Of a DNA stretch of 64,000 nucleotides, positions 52,566-59,605 are shown piece after piece. Within the stretch, counting starts at the first letter, position 1; each line of letters begins with the position of its first letter. Source of the DNA: an uncultured Lachnospiraceae bacterium (GTDB lineage: Bacteria; Bacillota; Clostridia; Lachnospirales; Lachnospiraceae); the NCBI GenBank assembly GCA_910579935.1, contig CAJTVQ010000016.1, forward strand, positions 10,881 through 74,880. Reading direction: 5' to 3'. Both the position numbers and the translations under genes were made by a program. The notes beneath the pieces are model-generated. The model was not told the origin of the DNA. It did not search any database and saw nothing but the letters and a program-made list of their open reading frames with translations.

Positions 52566-53075
52566 ATGAAAGATATATTTATAGAGGAAAACGGTGCATA
52601 CAGTATTGATTGCAGAGCGGCTGTATGGGCAACGGATAAGATGCATGAGGATTATCATAACGCGGGGATACATATGAGTGATGTGGATTTTTTGATTGAA
52701 AATTCTACTCACATCCTTATGGTAGAGTATAAAAATGCATGTCTTGCAAATGCAGAGAATCCTGAAGCGTTCCATCCAATGGCGGATAAGAAAATATTAG
52801 TTGCATCACGAAAATTTTATGATTCCCTGCATTATTTGAGATTATTAGATAAAAATAAACCAATTCAATACATCTATATTCTCGAATATCCCAATGGAGA
52901 TACAACTGCCAGAAAGAGGCTGCGAAATAGATTGAAAATGGAATTGCCTTTTGTTCTTCAGGATAATATAGGGAATGGTAAGAAGCTGATAGAGCGTGTG
53001 GATGTTCTTTCCATAGCGGAATGGAATGCTGATAATAGTTACGGGAAGTATCCAATAAAGCAAGTATCAGAATAA
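52566..53075 (+). CDS. PD-(D/E)XK-type nuclease-like effector
   Basis: 169 residues. SDVDFLIENS with D41, then MVEYKNA with E54-x-K56, form the classical D-x(n)-E-x-K nuclease core around beta strands (HILMVEY). The remainder is basic and helical. A GAGG ribosome site sits 5 nt upstream of the ATG. It is the obvious partner of the AAA ATPase: the ATPase senses, the nuclease acts. The last codons lie in a 24-bp segment shared with a gene fragment at 53495, so its natural C-terminus may have been altered by recombination. No similarity to the PARIS TOPRIM effector is visible. Confidence 0.65.
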   Translation: MKDIFIEENGAYSIDCRAAVWATDKMHEDYHNAGIHMSDVDFLIENSTHILMVEYKNACLANAENPEAFHPMADKKILVASRKFYDSLHYLRLLDKNKPIQYIYILEYPNGDTTARKRLRNRLKMELPFVLQDNIGNGKKLIERVDVLSIAEWNADNSYGKYPIKQVSE

Positions 53076-53113
53076 GCAATAATTTTTATATCAATAAAAT
53101 AGAATTCATACGG
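53069..53113 (+). pseudogene. Fragment of an AAA-ATPase-like gene
   Basis: Reads RISNNFYINKIEFIR, equivalent to the FYIDKIDFIR segment at the start of the 11075 gene family. It is cut off at both ends and overlaps the stop of the nuclease gene. Confidence 0.5.
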
Positions 53114-53183
53114 GGGAAGGTTGAAAGAAAGACACTTTCAATTTTTGATTTTGAGTCCGTTGAAGCGGACATGGGGTATAAAC

Positions 53184-53360
53184 ATGAAGAAAACATTAGC
53201 GATGGATTTATACAAGAATAAGAAGGTATCACTGAGCTATTGCGCAGGTGTGGCAGAGATGACAAAAGAAGAATTTATATATTATTTGGGCGTGAATGGA
53301 GTTTCAATATTCTCATTTATTTCAGAAAATGAATTTTTGGAGGAATTAGTCAATGCGTAA
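53184..53360 (+). CDS. UPF0175-like antitoxin, possibly N-truncated
   Basis: 58 residues from the ATG at 53184: MKKTLAMDLYKNKKVSLSYCAGVAEMTKEEF, then YYLGVNGVSIFSFISENEFLEEL. This is the helix-turn-helix of UPF0175 proteins, which are usually antitoxins next to a PIN-domain toxin gene. Typical members have about 25-40 further N-terminal residues. The upstream in-frame TTG at 53121 (GGGGGAAGG before it) adds 21 residues that do not look like them. No PIN toxin follows: the downstream sequence has only short frames. It is probably a relic. Confidence 0.5.
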   Translation: MKKTLAMDLYKNKKVSLSYCAGVAEMTKEEFIYYLGVNGVSIFSFISENEFLEELVNA

Positions 53361-53452
53361 TTTCTCGGAACGGATCGCCGTATGTCGGAGGAAAGATTAT
53401 AAAGCTGAATGAGCAAAAGCCATAGGGAAAAAATATGCAGTATGGAGGGTTG

Positions 53453-53518
53453 ATGATGAGAGTAATAGGTATTGGAAGACAGGATTTTGAAAAAATCAGA
53501 GTAAGCAATAATTTTTAT
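53453..53518 (+). pseudogene. N-terminal fragment of an AAA-ATPase-like gene
   Basis: GGAGGG precedes an ATG pair; the sequence reads MRVIGIGRQDFEKIRVSNNFY, matching the N-terminus of the 11075 family. Directly after the Tyr codon the sequence switches to the structured repeat at 53519. The piece TAAGCAATAATTTTTAT (53502-53518) is identical to 53073-53089. Confidence 0.65.
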
Positions 53519-53690
53519 TTCCGCGAGCAACGAGCCAAGTGGCTGCTTGCAGACATTTGGCGACTGCCGCGAGGGTCAAATACCCCGCCCCTTGGGGCGT
53601 TTCAAATTTGATGCCCCGCTGCTTGCGGCGGGGTTTTTGACTCTCGTGAACAATGAGCTATGCGGGCATGTCTATATGCAGGCTTGACTA
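53519..53690. repeat. Structured repeat/terminator-like element
   Basis: GC-rich hairpins in AT-rich surroundings: CGCCCC-TT-GGGGCG (53586-53599), CCCCGC/GCGGGG (53614-53619, 53628-53633) with a T-run, enclosed by CGAGGGTCAAA (about 53570-53580) pairing with TTTTTGACTCTCG (about 53634-53646). The CGCCCC-TT-GGGGCG hairpin recurs at 59488-59501. It looks like a dispersed element of the genome that interrupted the fragment at 53453. Confidence 0.6.
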
Positions 53691-54236
53691 AATGCTCAAT
53701 AATTTTGCAATGTTGATGACTAAATCTTCAAAGATACCAACAGGGATATCCTGTTCGAAAGAAGTAATGGTTGGTGCGGCATCCTCTTCAAAACGATAAA
53801 TCGTCGTTCGCTCTTTTTCGGGGTCTACAATCCAGTATTCACGGACTCCGGCGTCCATGTACAGACCGTTTTTGCGGTTATAATCCATCCGGCGGCTGGA
53901 AGGGGATACAATTTCTATGATATAGTCGGGGGCGCCGATGCAGCCCCGGTTGGTAATCTTGCTTTTGTCACAGATGACGGAAATATCCGGCTCTACCCAG
54001 TTTTTATCGTTGGCATCCAGATTGACAGCAAACGGGGAAGGAATGATTTCGCATTTGCCATGATGTGCCTTAATATAGTTTCCTATGATTTGGGTCAATT
54101 CAGAGACCAGTTTCTGATGTTTATAATTAGGCGGCGCCATGGCATAAAGCTGGCCTTCGATTAATTCGGCACGTTCCGATTCCGGAAGATTCCAGTAATC
54201 TTCAGATGTATGGGTTATCTTTTCAAGATGTGGCAT
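53688..54236 (-). CDS. Uma2 family (DUF820) PD-(D/E)XK nuclease-like protein
   Basis: 182 residues from an ATG complement at 54234-54236 with AAGGAG upstream on the minus strand. The longer in-frame frame to 54386 adds a hydrophobic part without a ribosome site. The family pattern is present: EDYWNLPESERAELIEGQLYAMAPP, HQKLVSELTQIIGNYI, VEPDISVIC, DYIIEIVSPSSRRMDYNRK and VREYWIVDPEKE. EPD and IEI belong to the nuclease core. Uma2 genes are common on mobile elements and in many Firmicutes and cyanobacteria. Their biological role is unproven. It points opposite to its neighbours. Confidence 0.88.
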   Translation of the reverse strand: MPHLEKITHTSEDYWNLPESERAELIEGQLYAMAPPNYKHQKLVSELTQIIGNYIKAHHGKCEIIPSPFAVNLDANDKNWVEPDISVICDKSKITNRGCIGAPDYIIEIVSPSSRRMDYNRKNGLYMDAGVREYWIVDPEKERTTIYRFEEDAAPTITSFEQDIPVGIFEDLVINIAKLLSI

Positions 54237-54465
54237 GGGGCACTCCTTTCTGAATATGCATGGATGCTTAAATGGTAATAAAATAGTAGCATGATGAAAC
54301 AGAAATTGCAAGATTCGCCGGTTATCCTTTATAAGGATGAAAAGGATGTTTTGAAGATATATTTTTATTTCATACAGAATATTCATGATATGTCCCAGTT
54401 GGTCTTCATTAAAAGAATTCAGAATTTCTATTCCGATATCTTTATTAAATTTACTTTAAAGAAAC

Positions 54466-54573
54466 GCTGATTAAAGCGTTTCCCGCGCCGGATTTGCACT
54501 GCGAAGCAGCATTTTCCTTTGCAAATCCTAGAGCCTCCGCCGGAGACTCTAGGGAAGCGATGATTTAATCTGC
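54466..54573. repeat. Hairpin-type repeat with near-terminal inverted repeats
   Basis: GCTGATTAAA (54466-54475) and TTTAATCTGC (54564-54573) are inverted with one mismatch. Inside are GATTTGCA/TGCAAATC (54491-54498, 54520-54527) and CTAGAG/CTCTAG (54528-54533, 54547-54552) around CTCCGCCGGAG. The layout looks like a MITE or REP-like unit. Confidence 0.55.
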
Positions 54574-54779
54574 TGATTGGAAGTGTGGAAAATTAGGGAA
54601 GTGAATATGATGATGTCAGAGGGTTTTTGAGGTATTGTTAATGCTTCAGGAACCCTTTTAGCATTTTAAAAGAATTTTGGTAGTATTTGAAGGGAGAAAA
54701 ATAATCTCTGGTAAAAAAATAGTATAATGCCTAAAGCGGCGGATGGTGGAGGTGGATTGAAGAAGAAAATTAATGATGA

Positions 54780-54820
54780 AAGAAGGGTATTTTGTAATTT
54801 GTATAAAATACCCTTCTTTT
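54780..54820. terminator. Bidirectional terminator
   Basis: AAGAAGGGTATTTT (54780-54793) with AAAATACCCTTCTT (54805-54818), flanked by A- and T-rich runs, so it can act in both directions. Confidence 0.8.
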
Positions 54821-54912
54821 TAAGTTGACGGAAAGCAATAGTAAAATTTTTGCTGATGCCACAATTGCAAGAGACTTAAGCGGAAGATTTAGATTAGAAG
54901 GGAGAGACGGAC

Positions 54913-55080
54913 ATGGATGAAAAAACGAGGATACAGAGGGCGGAGGAAAAAGCATTGGAGAGGCTGGACTATATTTTAGATTATTACTCCGCACCGGATT
55001 TTGTGGAAATTGTCGGCCGTGTCGGTGGCGATACTGTCACATACAGAGTTTACAACGATGGCCATATGTATGAGAGATAA
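54913..55080 (+). CDS. Small protein of mobile-element type, 55 aa
   Basis: Reads MDEKTRIQRAEEKALERLDYI, then YYSAPDFVEIVGRVGGDTVTYRVYNDGHMYER. It has a clear start and stop and GGGAGAG upstream. From memory, short proteins with this sequence occur near mobilisation genes in Lachnospiraceae. The helical first half and beta second half suggest a small folded protein. Function unknown. Confidence 0.6.
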   Translation: MDEKTRIQRAEEKALERLDYILDYYSAPDFVEIVGRVGGDTVTYRVYNDGHMYER

Positions 55081-55133
55081 ATAATTCTGAAGGGAATACA
55101 GAATAGCTGGGCGGGGTGGCGGTGGATGGAATG

Positions 55134-55670
55134 CTATCTCGCCCTGCTGATTTTATCAGCCACTATTTTTTGGAACCGGGCTTCCCTTTCCCGTGTCTGT
55201 TTTTTGTTTTCCCGCCGCTTATTGCCGTTTATATAATTTACAGTGTTGACAGCAAAGTGGATATGGGTATGGGAATCTTTTCCGGAGGGGCGGTGGACGC
55301 CATAAATTACCTGACAATGGTCACTTTCGAAAATATCATCAGCCATGTCCTGAGCGATTGTACCGATATCCACATTGTAGTCCTGCAAGAGTTGTTCAGC
55401 TTCGCGGGAAAGGGAATAAATTTCATGGTCGATACGTCTGCCGAAATTTCCTTTCCGTGTGTGTATTTGCTGGACTGCGTGAAATTGCTGGATGATGCTT
55501 TCTGTGCCGAGAAATTCCATAACCCCAGCTCCGCCGTGGGCAATCAGGTCGTTATCGGGATTTTCATTTTCGCGCAGGATGTATCTTATGAGATTTTCTG
55601 GCGCGGATGGTTCGGTATAGTTGTTGTGTCCTGCCTTATTGATGAGAATTCCTGTAGATGATGGTTTCAT
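55134..55670 (-). CDS. Relaxase/mobilisation nuclease (short)
   Basis: 178 residues. The HUH-type metal motif is SHTHIHFAVNTVNYINGNK (H-x-H-x-x-x-N) at about residues 133-151. An N-terminal tyrosine-containing region and LIAHGGAGVMEF follow the MobA-like pattern. Complete relaxases are usually 300 residues or more, so this is a short form or lost its C-terminal part. It nicks oriT during conjugative mobilisation. The mobC-like gene lies directly upstream on the same strand (4-bp gap). Confidence 0.75.
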   Translation of the reverse strand: MKPSSTGILINKAGHNNYTEPSAPENLIRYILRENENPDNDLIAHGGAGVMEFLGTESIIQQFHAVQQIHTRKGNFGRRIDHEIYSLSREAEQLLQDYNVDIGTIAQDMADDIFESDHCQVIYGVHRPSGKDSHTHIHFAVNTVNYINGNKRRENKKQTREREARFQKIVADKISRAR

Positions 55671-55673
55671 ATG

Positions 55674-55970
55674 TTATTCCTTTCTTTCAGAGTTGGATAT
55701 GTGTTTGTGAAGCAACGAAGAGAGTTCTTCCATTAATGCTTCATTGCCGTTTCTTTTTACCATGTGGTAGATTTCGTTCACAAGGTTATTGGTATCTATT
55801 ATCTGTGGGAGCGAGCGGAACGTGTCCGGATATTCCTGCAGACTTCTTTTTAAGATATAACTGCTCAGACTTTCATTTCTGGATTCAGCAGTCCTTACTA
55901 ATTTTTCTTTTTCTTCTTTGGTAATTCTGAATTTTATTGATTCTGATTTAGTAACTTTTCTTTTTTTCAT
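55674..55970 (-). CDS. mobC: MobC-like relaxosome protein
   Basis: 98 residues. KSESIKFRITKEEKEKLVRTAESRNESLSSYILKRSL is a ribbon-helix-helix type DNA-binding domain as in MobC, which helps the relaxase melt oriT. The C-terminal part is helical. It precedes the relaxase gene on the same strand. Confidence 0.75.
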   Translation of the reverse strand: MKKRKVTKSESIKFRITKEEKEKLVRTAESRNESLSSYILKRSLQEYPDTFRSLPQIIDTNNLVNEIYHMVKRNGNEALMEELSSLLHKHISNSERKE

Positions 55971-56045
55971 TTCATTATATCCTCCATATTTCTATATAGT
56001 TTATATTTAACAAGTACGCAAATGTTTTATATGTCTGGGATGAAT

Positions 56046-56191
56046 CTGCATACGCAGTGAAAGGATAGCGCCATCCTTAATTATTTTCTTGTGGGCACAA
56101 TATTAAAAAGTAATTTTATGGGTCGGATTGGGGAAACGTAAATAATAGAAAAAATTTTGAACAACATGAGGTTAATGACAGGTCATGACCA
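56046..56191. other. Candidate origin of transfer region
   Basis: The 293-bp region upstream of mobC has hairpins CTGC-ATAC-GCAG (56046-56057) and AAGGAT-agcgcc-ATCCTT (56061-56078), then the palindrome GGTCATGACC (56182-56191) inside further CATGA repeats. Inverted repeats next to mobC fit an oriT, but the nick site is not identified. Confidence 0.4.
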
Positions 56192-56263
56192 CTCATGATT
56201 ATTTATGTGTTGAAAGTTTTATAAATAATTAGAAAAGCAGTTTGCTTTGGAAAGGATAAAAAA

Positions 56264-56419
56264 ATGGAGAAATCTTATATGTCAGTAAAAGAATTTTGTG
56301 AGAGGCTGGAGATTAGCCCGTCTACCGTTTACCGGATGATTAAAGAGGGAACAATACCGGCAGTTAAATTTGGGAGGTATTGGAAAATTCCGAGGAGTAT
56401 CTTTGATACGATAAGGTGA
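56264..56419 (+). CDS. Excisionase-like helix-turn-helix protein
   Basis: 51 residues: SVKEFCERLEISPSTVYRMIKEGTIPAVKFGRYWKIPRSIFD. This is the MerR/Xis-type winged helix (excisionase family) with ATG and GGAAAGG upstream. Such proteins steer integrases to excision. It lies far from the serine recombinase, so the pairing is uncertain. Confidence 0.85.
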   Translation: MEKSYMSVKEFCERLEISPSTVYRMIKEGTIPAVKFGRYWKIPRSIFDTIR

Positions 56420-56527
56420 TTTGCAACATTTTTGTTCGTTGATAAAAGTAGATAGGGCATATATAGAAAGGATATTCAAAAAAGGATATCCTTCAAAACT
56501 GTAATTGTTATAAAAACGCGGAACAAC

Positions 56528-56743
56528 TTATTGGGTATTTATAGTTTTGCAGTCTGTCCGTTCTAACAGGTAGTCTATGCTAACATTATAAAAATCGGCA
56601 ATAGCAATCAAAATATTAGTTGGGATATCCCGTGTGCCATTTTCATAATGCGAATAGGCACGTTGAGAAATATTTAAATATTTACTTAGTTCTGTTTGCC
56701 GTAGGTCGGCATCCTCCCGCAAGTCCCTGATTCGATGGAAGAT
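56528..56743 (-). CDS. Xre-family repressor
   Basis: About 71 residues. RIRDLREDADLRQTELSKYLNISQRAYSHYENGTRDIP is the Xre helix-turn-helix, followed by IADFYNVSIDYLLERTD. No ATG is available. The family usually begins just before FHRIRDL; the minus strand has GGAGG spaced 8 nt before an ATC codon at 56743-56741. An ATA (56749) or TTG (56722) are alternatives, and loss of an original ATG cannot be excluded. It is divergent from the operon at 56891 and probably binds the palindrome between them. Confidence 0.8.
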   Translation of the reverse strand: MFHRIRDLREDADLRQTELSKYLNISQRAYSHYENGTRDIPTNILIAIADFYNVSIDYLLERTDCKTINTQ

Positions 56744-56788
56744 AGTTATCCCCTCCTTGCTTTTCCATTTTCTATTTACATATTAATG

Positions 56789-56830
56789 TAGCCCAAAATG
56801 TTCTATTGACATTTAGAACATTTTGGGCTA
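56789..56830. promoter_or_regulatory. Perfect 17-bp inverted repeat, likely repressor operator
   Basis: TAGCCCAAAATGTTCTA (56789-56805) and its exact inverse (56814-56830) flank an 8-nt loop. The loop begins with TTGACA. A dimeric repressor such as the adjacent Xre protein would block the promoter here. Confidence 0.8.
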
Positions 56831-56834
56831 GGAT
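56806..56834 (+). promoter_or_regulatory. Promoter of the TerB-like operon, embedded in the palindrome
   Basis: TTGACA (56806-56811), 17-bp spacer, TAGGAT (56829-56834). The -35 sits in the palindrome loop and the spacer in its right arm. Confidence 0.7.
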
Positions 56835-56890
56835 AAAATTATTATTAGGATAAAAATGAGATTTATGAATAAAATTGGGAGGGAATTTCG

Positions 56891-57307
56891 ATGGATGTAA
56901 ATGCAATTTTAACAACTGAAGTGGGAAAAGTTAATTTTTTAAAAGGATTAATCAGGCTGGCAAAATGCGATGGAGAGTTGCCGGAAGAGGAATTGATGTT
57001 TTACCAAAAGGCAGCGGATGCTATGGGGTTGGGTGAAGAAGCGAAAAAACTGATAAATGGCATGAAGAACAGCAGGGAAAAAATTGATGTCAATTTTAAA
57101 ACGAACAAGGAAAAGATGTTCTTTTTGATACAGGCGGTTCAATTATGTTGGATTGATAATAAATATGTGGATAGTGAACGACAGGAAATGCGGATGATTA
57201 CAAATGAACTTGGAGTTAGTTTGGGGGCTTTAGAAAAAGTGGAAAAATGGGTCAGTGAAGGAATTGAATGGAATAAGAGGGGGGACAAGTTGCTAGAGTT
57301 GAAATAA
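56891..57307 (+). CDS. TerB-like domain protein
   Basis: 138 residues. Two related acidic loop-helix units are visible: RLAKCDGELPEEELMFYQKAADAMGL (about 22-47) and QLCWIDNKYVDSERQEMRMITNELGV (about 82-107). The DG and D...E residues fit TerB-like metal-binding motifs. TerB proteins belong to membrane-linked stress systems (tellurite and phage response). GGAGGG lies 9 nt upstream of the ATG. It is first in the operon. Confidence 0.7.
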   Translation: MDVNAILTTEVGKVNFLKGLIRLAKCDGELPEEELMFYQKAADAMGLGEEAKKLINGMKNSREKIDVNFKTNKEKMFFLIQAVQLCWIDNKYVDSERQEMRMITNELGVSLGALEKVEKWVSEGIEWNKRGDKLLELK

Positions 57308-57342
57308 TTCATTAAAAAAAATTAATAGGAGAGGTGGATATT

Positions 57343-57837
57343 ATGGGATTTGGTAAATATGTACTAGGAGGCATATGTGCAGTTGGAGCTGTTATTGCTG
57401 CGCCGGTTGTGCTTCCGGCAGCGGGACTTGGTATAGCGACCAGTGCTTTGGGTGCGACAGGAGCAGGGCTTGCTTTGGGAACGGGAATGATGGCAGTATC
57501 AACAGGAACTGTTGCTGCAACAGCCGTTGCCGCCGGAACGGCAGGAATGGCTGTTGGAAGTGCGCATGAAAAGAAAATGGACGAAGTACGTGCAGAAGGA
57601 CGAAGGAACGGTTATATAGCAGCATCACAAGAATATGAAGAAAAGCTTCGCCGACAGGCAGAAATATTCTTAAAAAAAGAGGGAGAATGGAAAATTAAGA
57701 GTGATGAGTATAATGAGCTGCTTAATGAATATGAGGCTTATATAAAGGAACTGGTAGACGAAAATGCCGCTATGGAGGAAGTGTTGCGTGTAAGGAACCA
57801 ATATGATGAATTGCGCAATTTGCAGTATTGTTCATAG
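57343..57837 (+). CDS. Glycine/alanine-rich membrane protein with coiled coil (paralogue 1)
   Basis: 164 residues. MGFGKYVLGG begins a ~70-residue Gly/Ala/Val-rich hydrophobic segment, followed by HEKKMDEVR and a coiled coil (residues ~90-160) ending QYCS. It may insert in a membrane or wrap as a glycine-zipper. It is 36 bp after the TerB-like gene with GGAGAGG upstream. The next gene is a clear paralogue. Confidence 0.75.
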   Translation: MGFGKYVLGGICAVGAVIAAPVVLPAAGLGIATSALGATGAGLALGTGMMAVSTGTVAATAVAAGTAGMAVGSAHEKKMDEVRAEGRRNGYIAASQEYEEKLRRQAEIFLKKEGEWKIKSDEYNELLNEYEAYIKELVDENAAMEEVLRVRNQYDELRNLQYCS

Positions 57838-57892
57838 CGGACTGCAAATAAATGGCAAGAAACAGATTGTTTCATTGGGAAAGGAGTATATT

Positions 57893-58300
57893 ATGGGCTT
57901 TGGTAAATATTTGTTAGGGAGTATGTGTGCAGTGGGCGCAGTAATTGCAGCACCTGTCATGCTCCCTGCAGCAGGGCTTATGGCAGCGCCGGTACTGGTA
58001 AACGTAGTGCCGACGGGAATTATAGCCGGGAAGGTGCATGAAAAGAAAATAAAAGAAGAGGCGCGGAAAGAAGGCTATGTGGAAGCTTCGCGTGAATACG
58101 AAGAAAAGATTCGCCTGCAGGCAAAAGAATTTTTGGAGAAAAAGGGGAAATGGGAAATTGATAGAAATCAGTATGAAGAGTTGCTTAATCAATATGCGAC
58201 ATATATAAAGGAACTGGAAGAAGAAAACGCCGCAATAGAAAAGGTGATAAGCATAAGGAAAGAATACAATGACTTGCTTAGCTTGCAACGGTGTTCCTAG
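57893..58300 (+). CDS. Glycine/alanine-rich membrane protein with coiled coil (paralogue 2)
   Basis: 135 residues. MGFGKYLLGSMCAVGAVIAAPVMLPAAGL and the coiled coil (YEEKIRLQAKEFLEKKGKWEI ... EEENAAIEKVI) match the previous gene; both end in xxCS. The hydrophobic segment is ~30 residues shorter. AAAGGAG precedes the ATG. It arose by tandem duplication. Confidence 0.75.
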   Translation: MGFGKYLLGSMCAVGAVIAAPVMLPAAGLMAAPVLVNVVPTGIIAGKVHEKKIKEEARKEGYVEASREYEEKIRLQAKEFLEKKGKWEIDRNQYEELLNQYATYIKELEEENAAIEKVISIRKEYNDLLSLQRCS

Positions 58301-58313
58301 GGGGGTGCACAGT

Positions 58314-59471
58314 ATGAATTTGGAGGAATTACAAGAGAAACGACGGCAAATTAACCGTGAAACGGATATTATTTTTGAAAATACGCAGAAAATAATAGAC
58401 GAATCTAACAGGGTTGCTGATGTGGCAAAAAATGCGGAACAGATTCTGGAAGATATTGATAAAAAATTTGAAATCTGTACCGGATTGAAGAAAGTGGATG
58501 TGGCTTTTTTGTTTGTTGCGGTAGCATTGCAGATAGTACGCCAATATACGCTTACACAATTTCCGGAGAGGCTGGACGATCAGGCGGCCGCAAAAGAAGT
58601 AAAAAAGTCTAAAATATTATCTGGTGAAAGAACTTATGACCGTGCGCATAGATACTATAATCCATCTTTGAATGAAATTCTTGGAAGTCCTTATGTTCCA
58701 TTTGACGCAAATATAGGGTCAAATGGGGCATTGAAAGGTGGAAAACAGATGGGGCACCGTGTAACGGCATTGGGGCACGACCCAATTCTTGGGCTGGTTA
58801 TAGGCACTGCTAATATTGCAACTTCTACCCTGACTAATAAGGACTGGCAGTCCTACCATATTTATCCAAACGAAAATAATAGAGATTATTTTAGAAACCG
58901 CGCAGATACAGGACTTGTTTTCAGTAAAACTAAAGACAAGTTATTAAATGAGGGGTTGGAGGGGAAAGAAAAAATAGGGGCTTCGTTGGTTAAAGAAATT
59001 TATCATTTGAGAACAGACCTAAATACAAAGAACAGTCTGCCATTACCTGTCATTTCTGTTATTAATGCCGGTTTGGCGGCTGATTTGGCTAAAAGAGGGT
59101 TAGATATGTCCAATGTAGTTGCGGTAGGAAAACAAGCTGGATTTTCTATATTAATCAATACCTTAATATCCATGGTTCACAGTTTGTTTTATGATGAAAG
59201 CGTGGATGGGAATAGAAGTTTGTATGAAGTACGGACAAGAAAAATACTAAGTTGTTCTAATGTTATTGCGAGTGCAAGCAATCTGATTTATGTAGGTGGA
59301 AGCGTAAGTGCTGGGAATAAAGATGCATTACGGAATTTGGACATTGGGGGATTAATTGTTACGGTTTATAGAGTCGCCACTGATATTTCTTTTATGCGGA
59401 GATTGAAAAAAGAATTCTTGGAACAGGAATTTTTTGCCCAGATTAGAGGAACGGAATTTGATTTTGAATGA
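58314..59471 (+). CDS. Unrecognised 385-residue protein, last gene of the Xre-controlled operon
   Basis: An N-terminal coiled coil (residues ~1-55) is followed by a hydrophobic helix (DVAFLFVAVALQIV, ~63-76). The central part has conserved-looking motifs PYVPFDAN (near 127), MGHRVTALGHDPILGLVIGTANIATSTLT (146-174, H148 and H155) and SYHIYPNENNRDYF. Further hydrophobic helices occur near 275-295 and 320-345. I know the combination only as an uncharacterised phage- or defence-island type family and can name no activity. GGGGGGTG stands before the ATG, 13 nt after the previous stop. Its placement suggests an effector acting at or in the membrane with the two small paralogues. Confidence 0.7.
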   Translation: MNLEELQEKRRQINRETDIIFENTQKIIDESNRVADVAKNAEQILEDIDKKFEICTGLKKVDVAFLFVAVALQIVRQYTLTQFPERLDDQAAAKEVKKSKILSGERTYDRAHRYYNPSLNEILGSPYVPFDANIGSNGALKGGKQMGHRVTALGHDPILGLVIGTANIATSTLTNKDWQSYHIYPNENNRDYFRNRADTGLVFSKTKDKLLNEGLEGKEKIGASLVKEIYHLRTDLNTKNSLPLPVISVINAGLAADLAKRGLDMSNVVAVGKQAGFSILINTLISMVHSLFYDESVDGNRSLYEVRTRKILSCSNVIASASNLIYVGGSVSAGNKDALRNLDIGGLIVTVYRVATDISFMRRLKKEFLEQEFFAQIRGTEFDFE

Positions 59472-59605
59472 GAGTGGGTACATTCTCCGCCCCTTGGGGC
59501 GTGATATCATTGAAACTGCTATCAGGAAAGGATGGGTGCGGAAAGTTGAAAAAGTAGGGGAATGGTGTTAAGAGATTTAATGCCGTTATTAAAGAGAATT
59601 TAGAG

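Larger units (their letters stand above)
54237..54912 (+). other. Gene-free stretch upstream of the small MDEKTR protein
   Basis: Contains the repeat at 54466-54573 and the terminator at 54780-54820, both listed separately. An AGTATAATGCC stretch (54721-54731) could be a -10 box for the gene at 54913, but no matching -35 is evident. No further gene is seen. Confidence 0.5.

Noticed and set aside
53519..53690. CRISPR array or tRNA cluster suspected from repeated GC hairpins
   Set aside because: The hairpins are not regularly spaced direct repeats and no cloverleaf or cas gene is seen; no CRISPR, tRNA or rRNA was found in the window.
55116..55661. 181-codon plus-strand frame in the mob region
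   Set aside because: Exactly antisense to the relaxase whose HUH motif is convincing.
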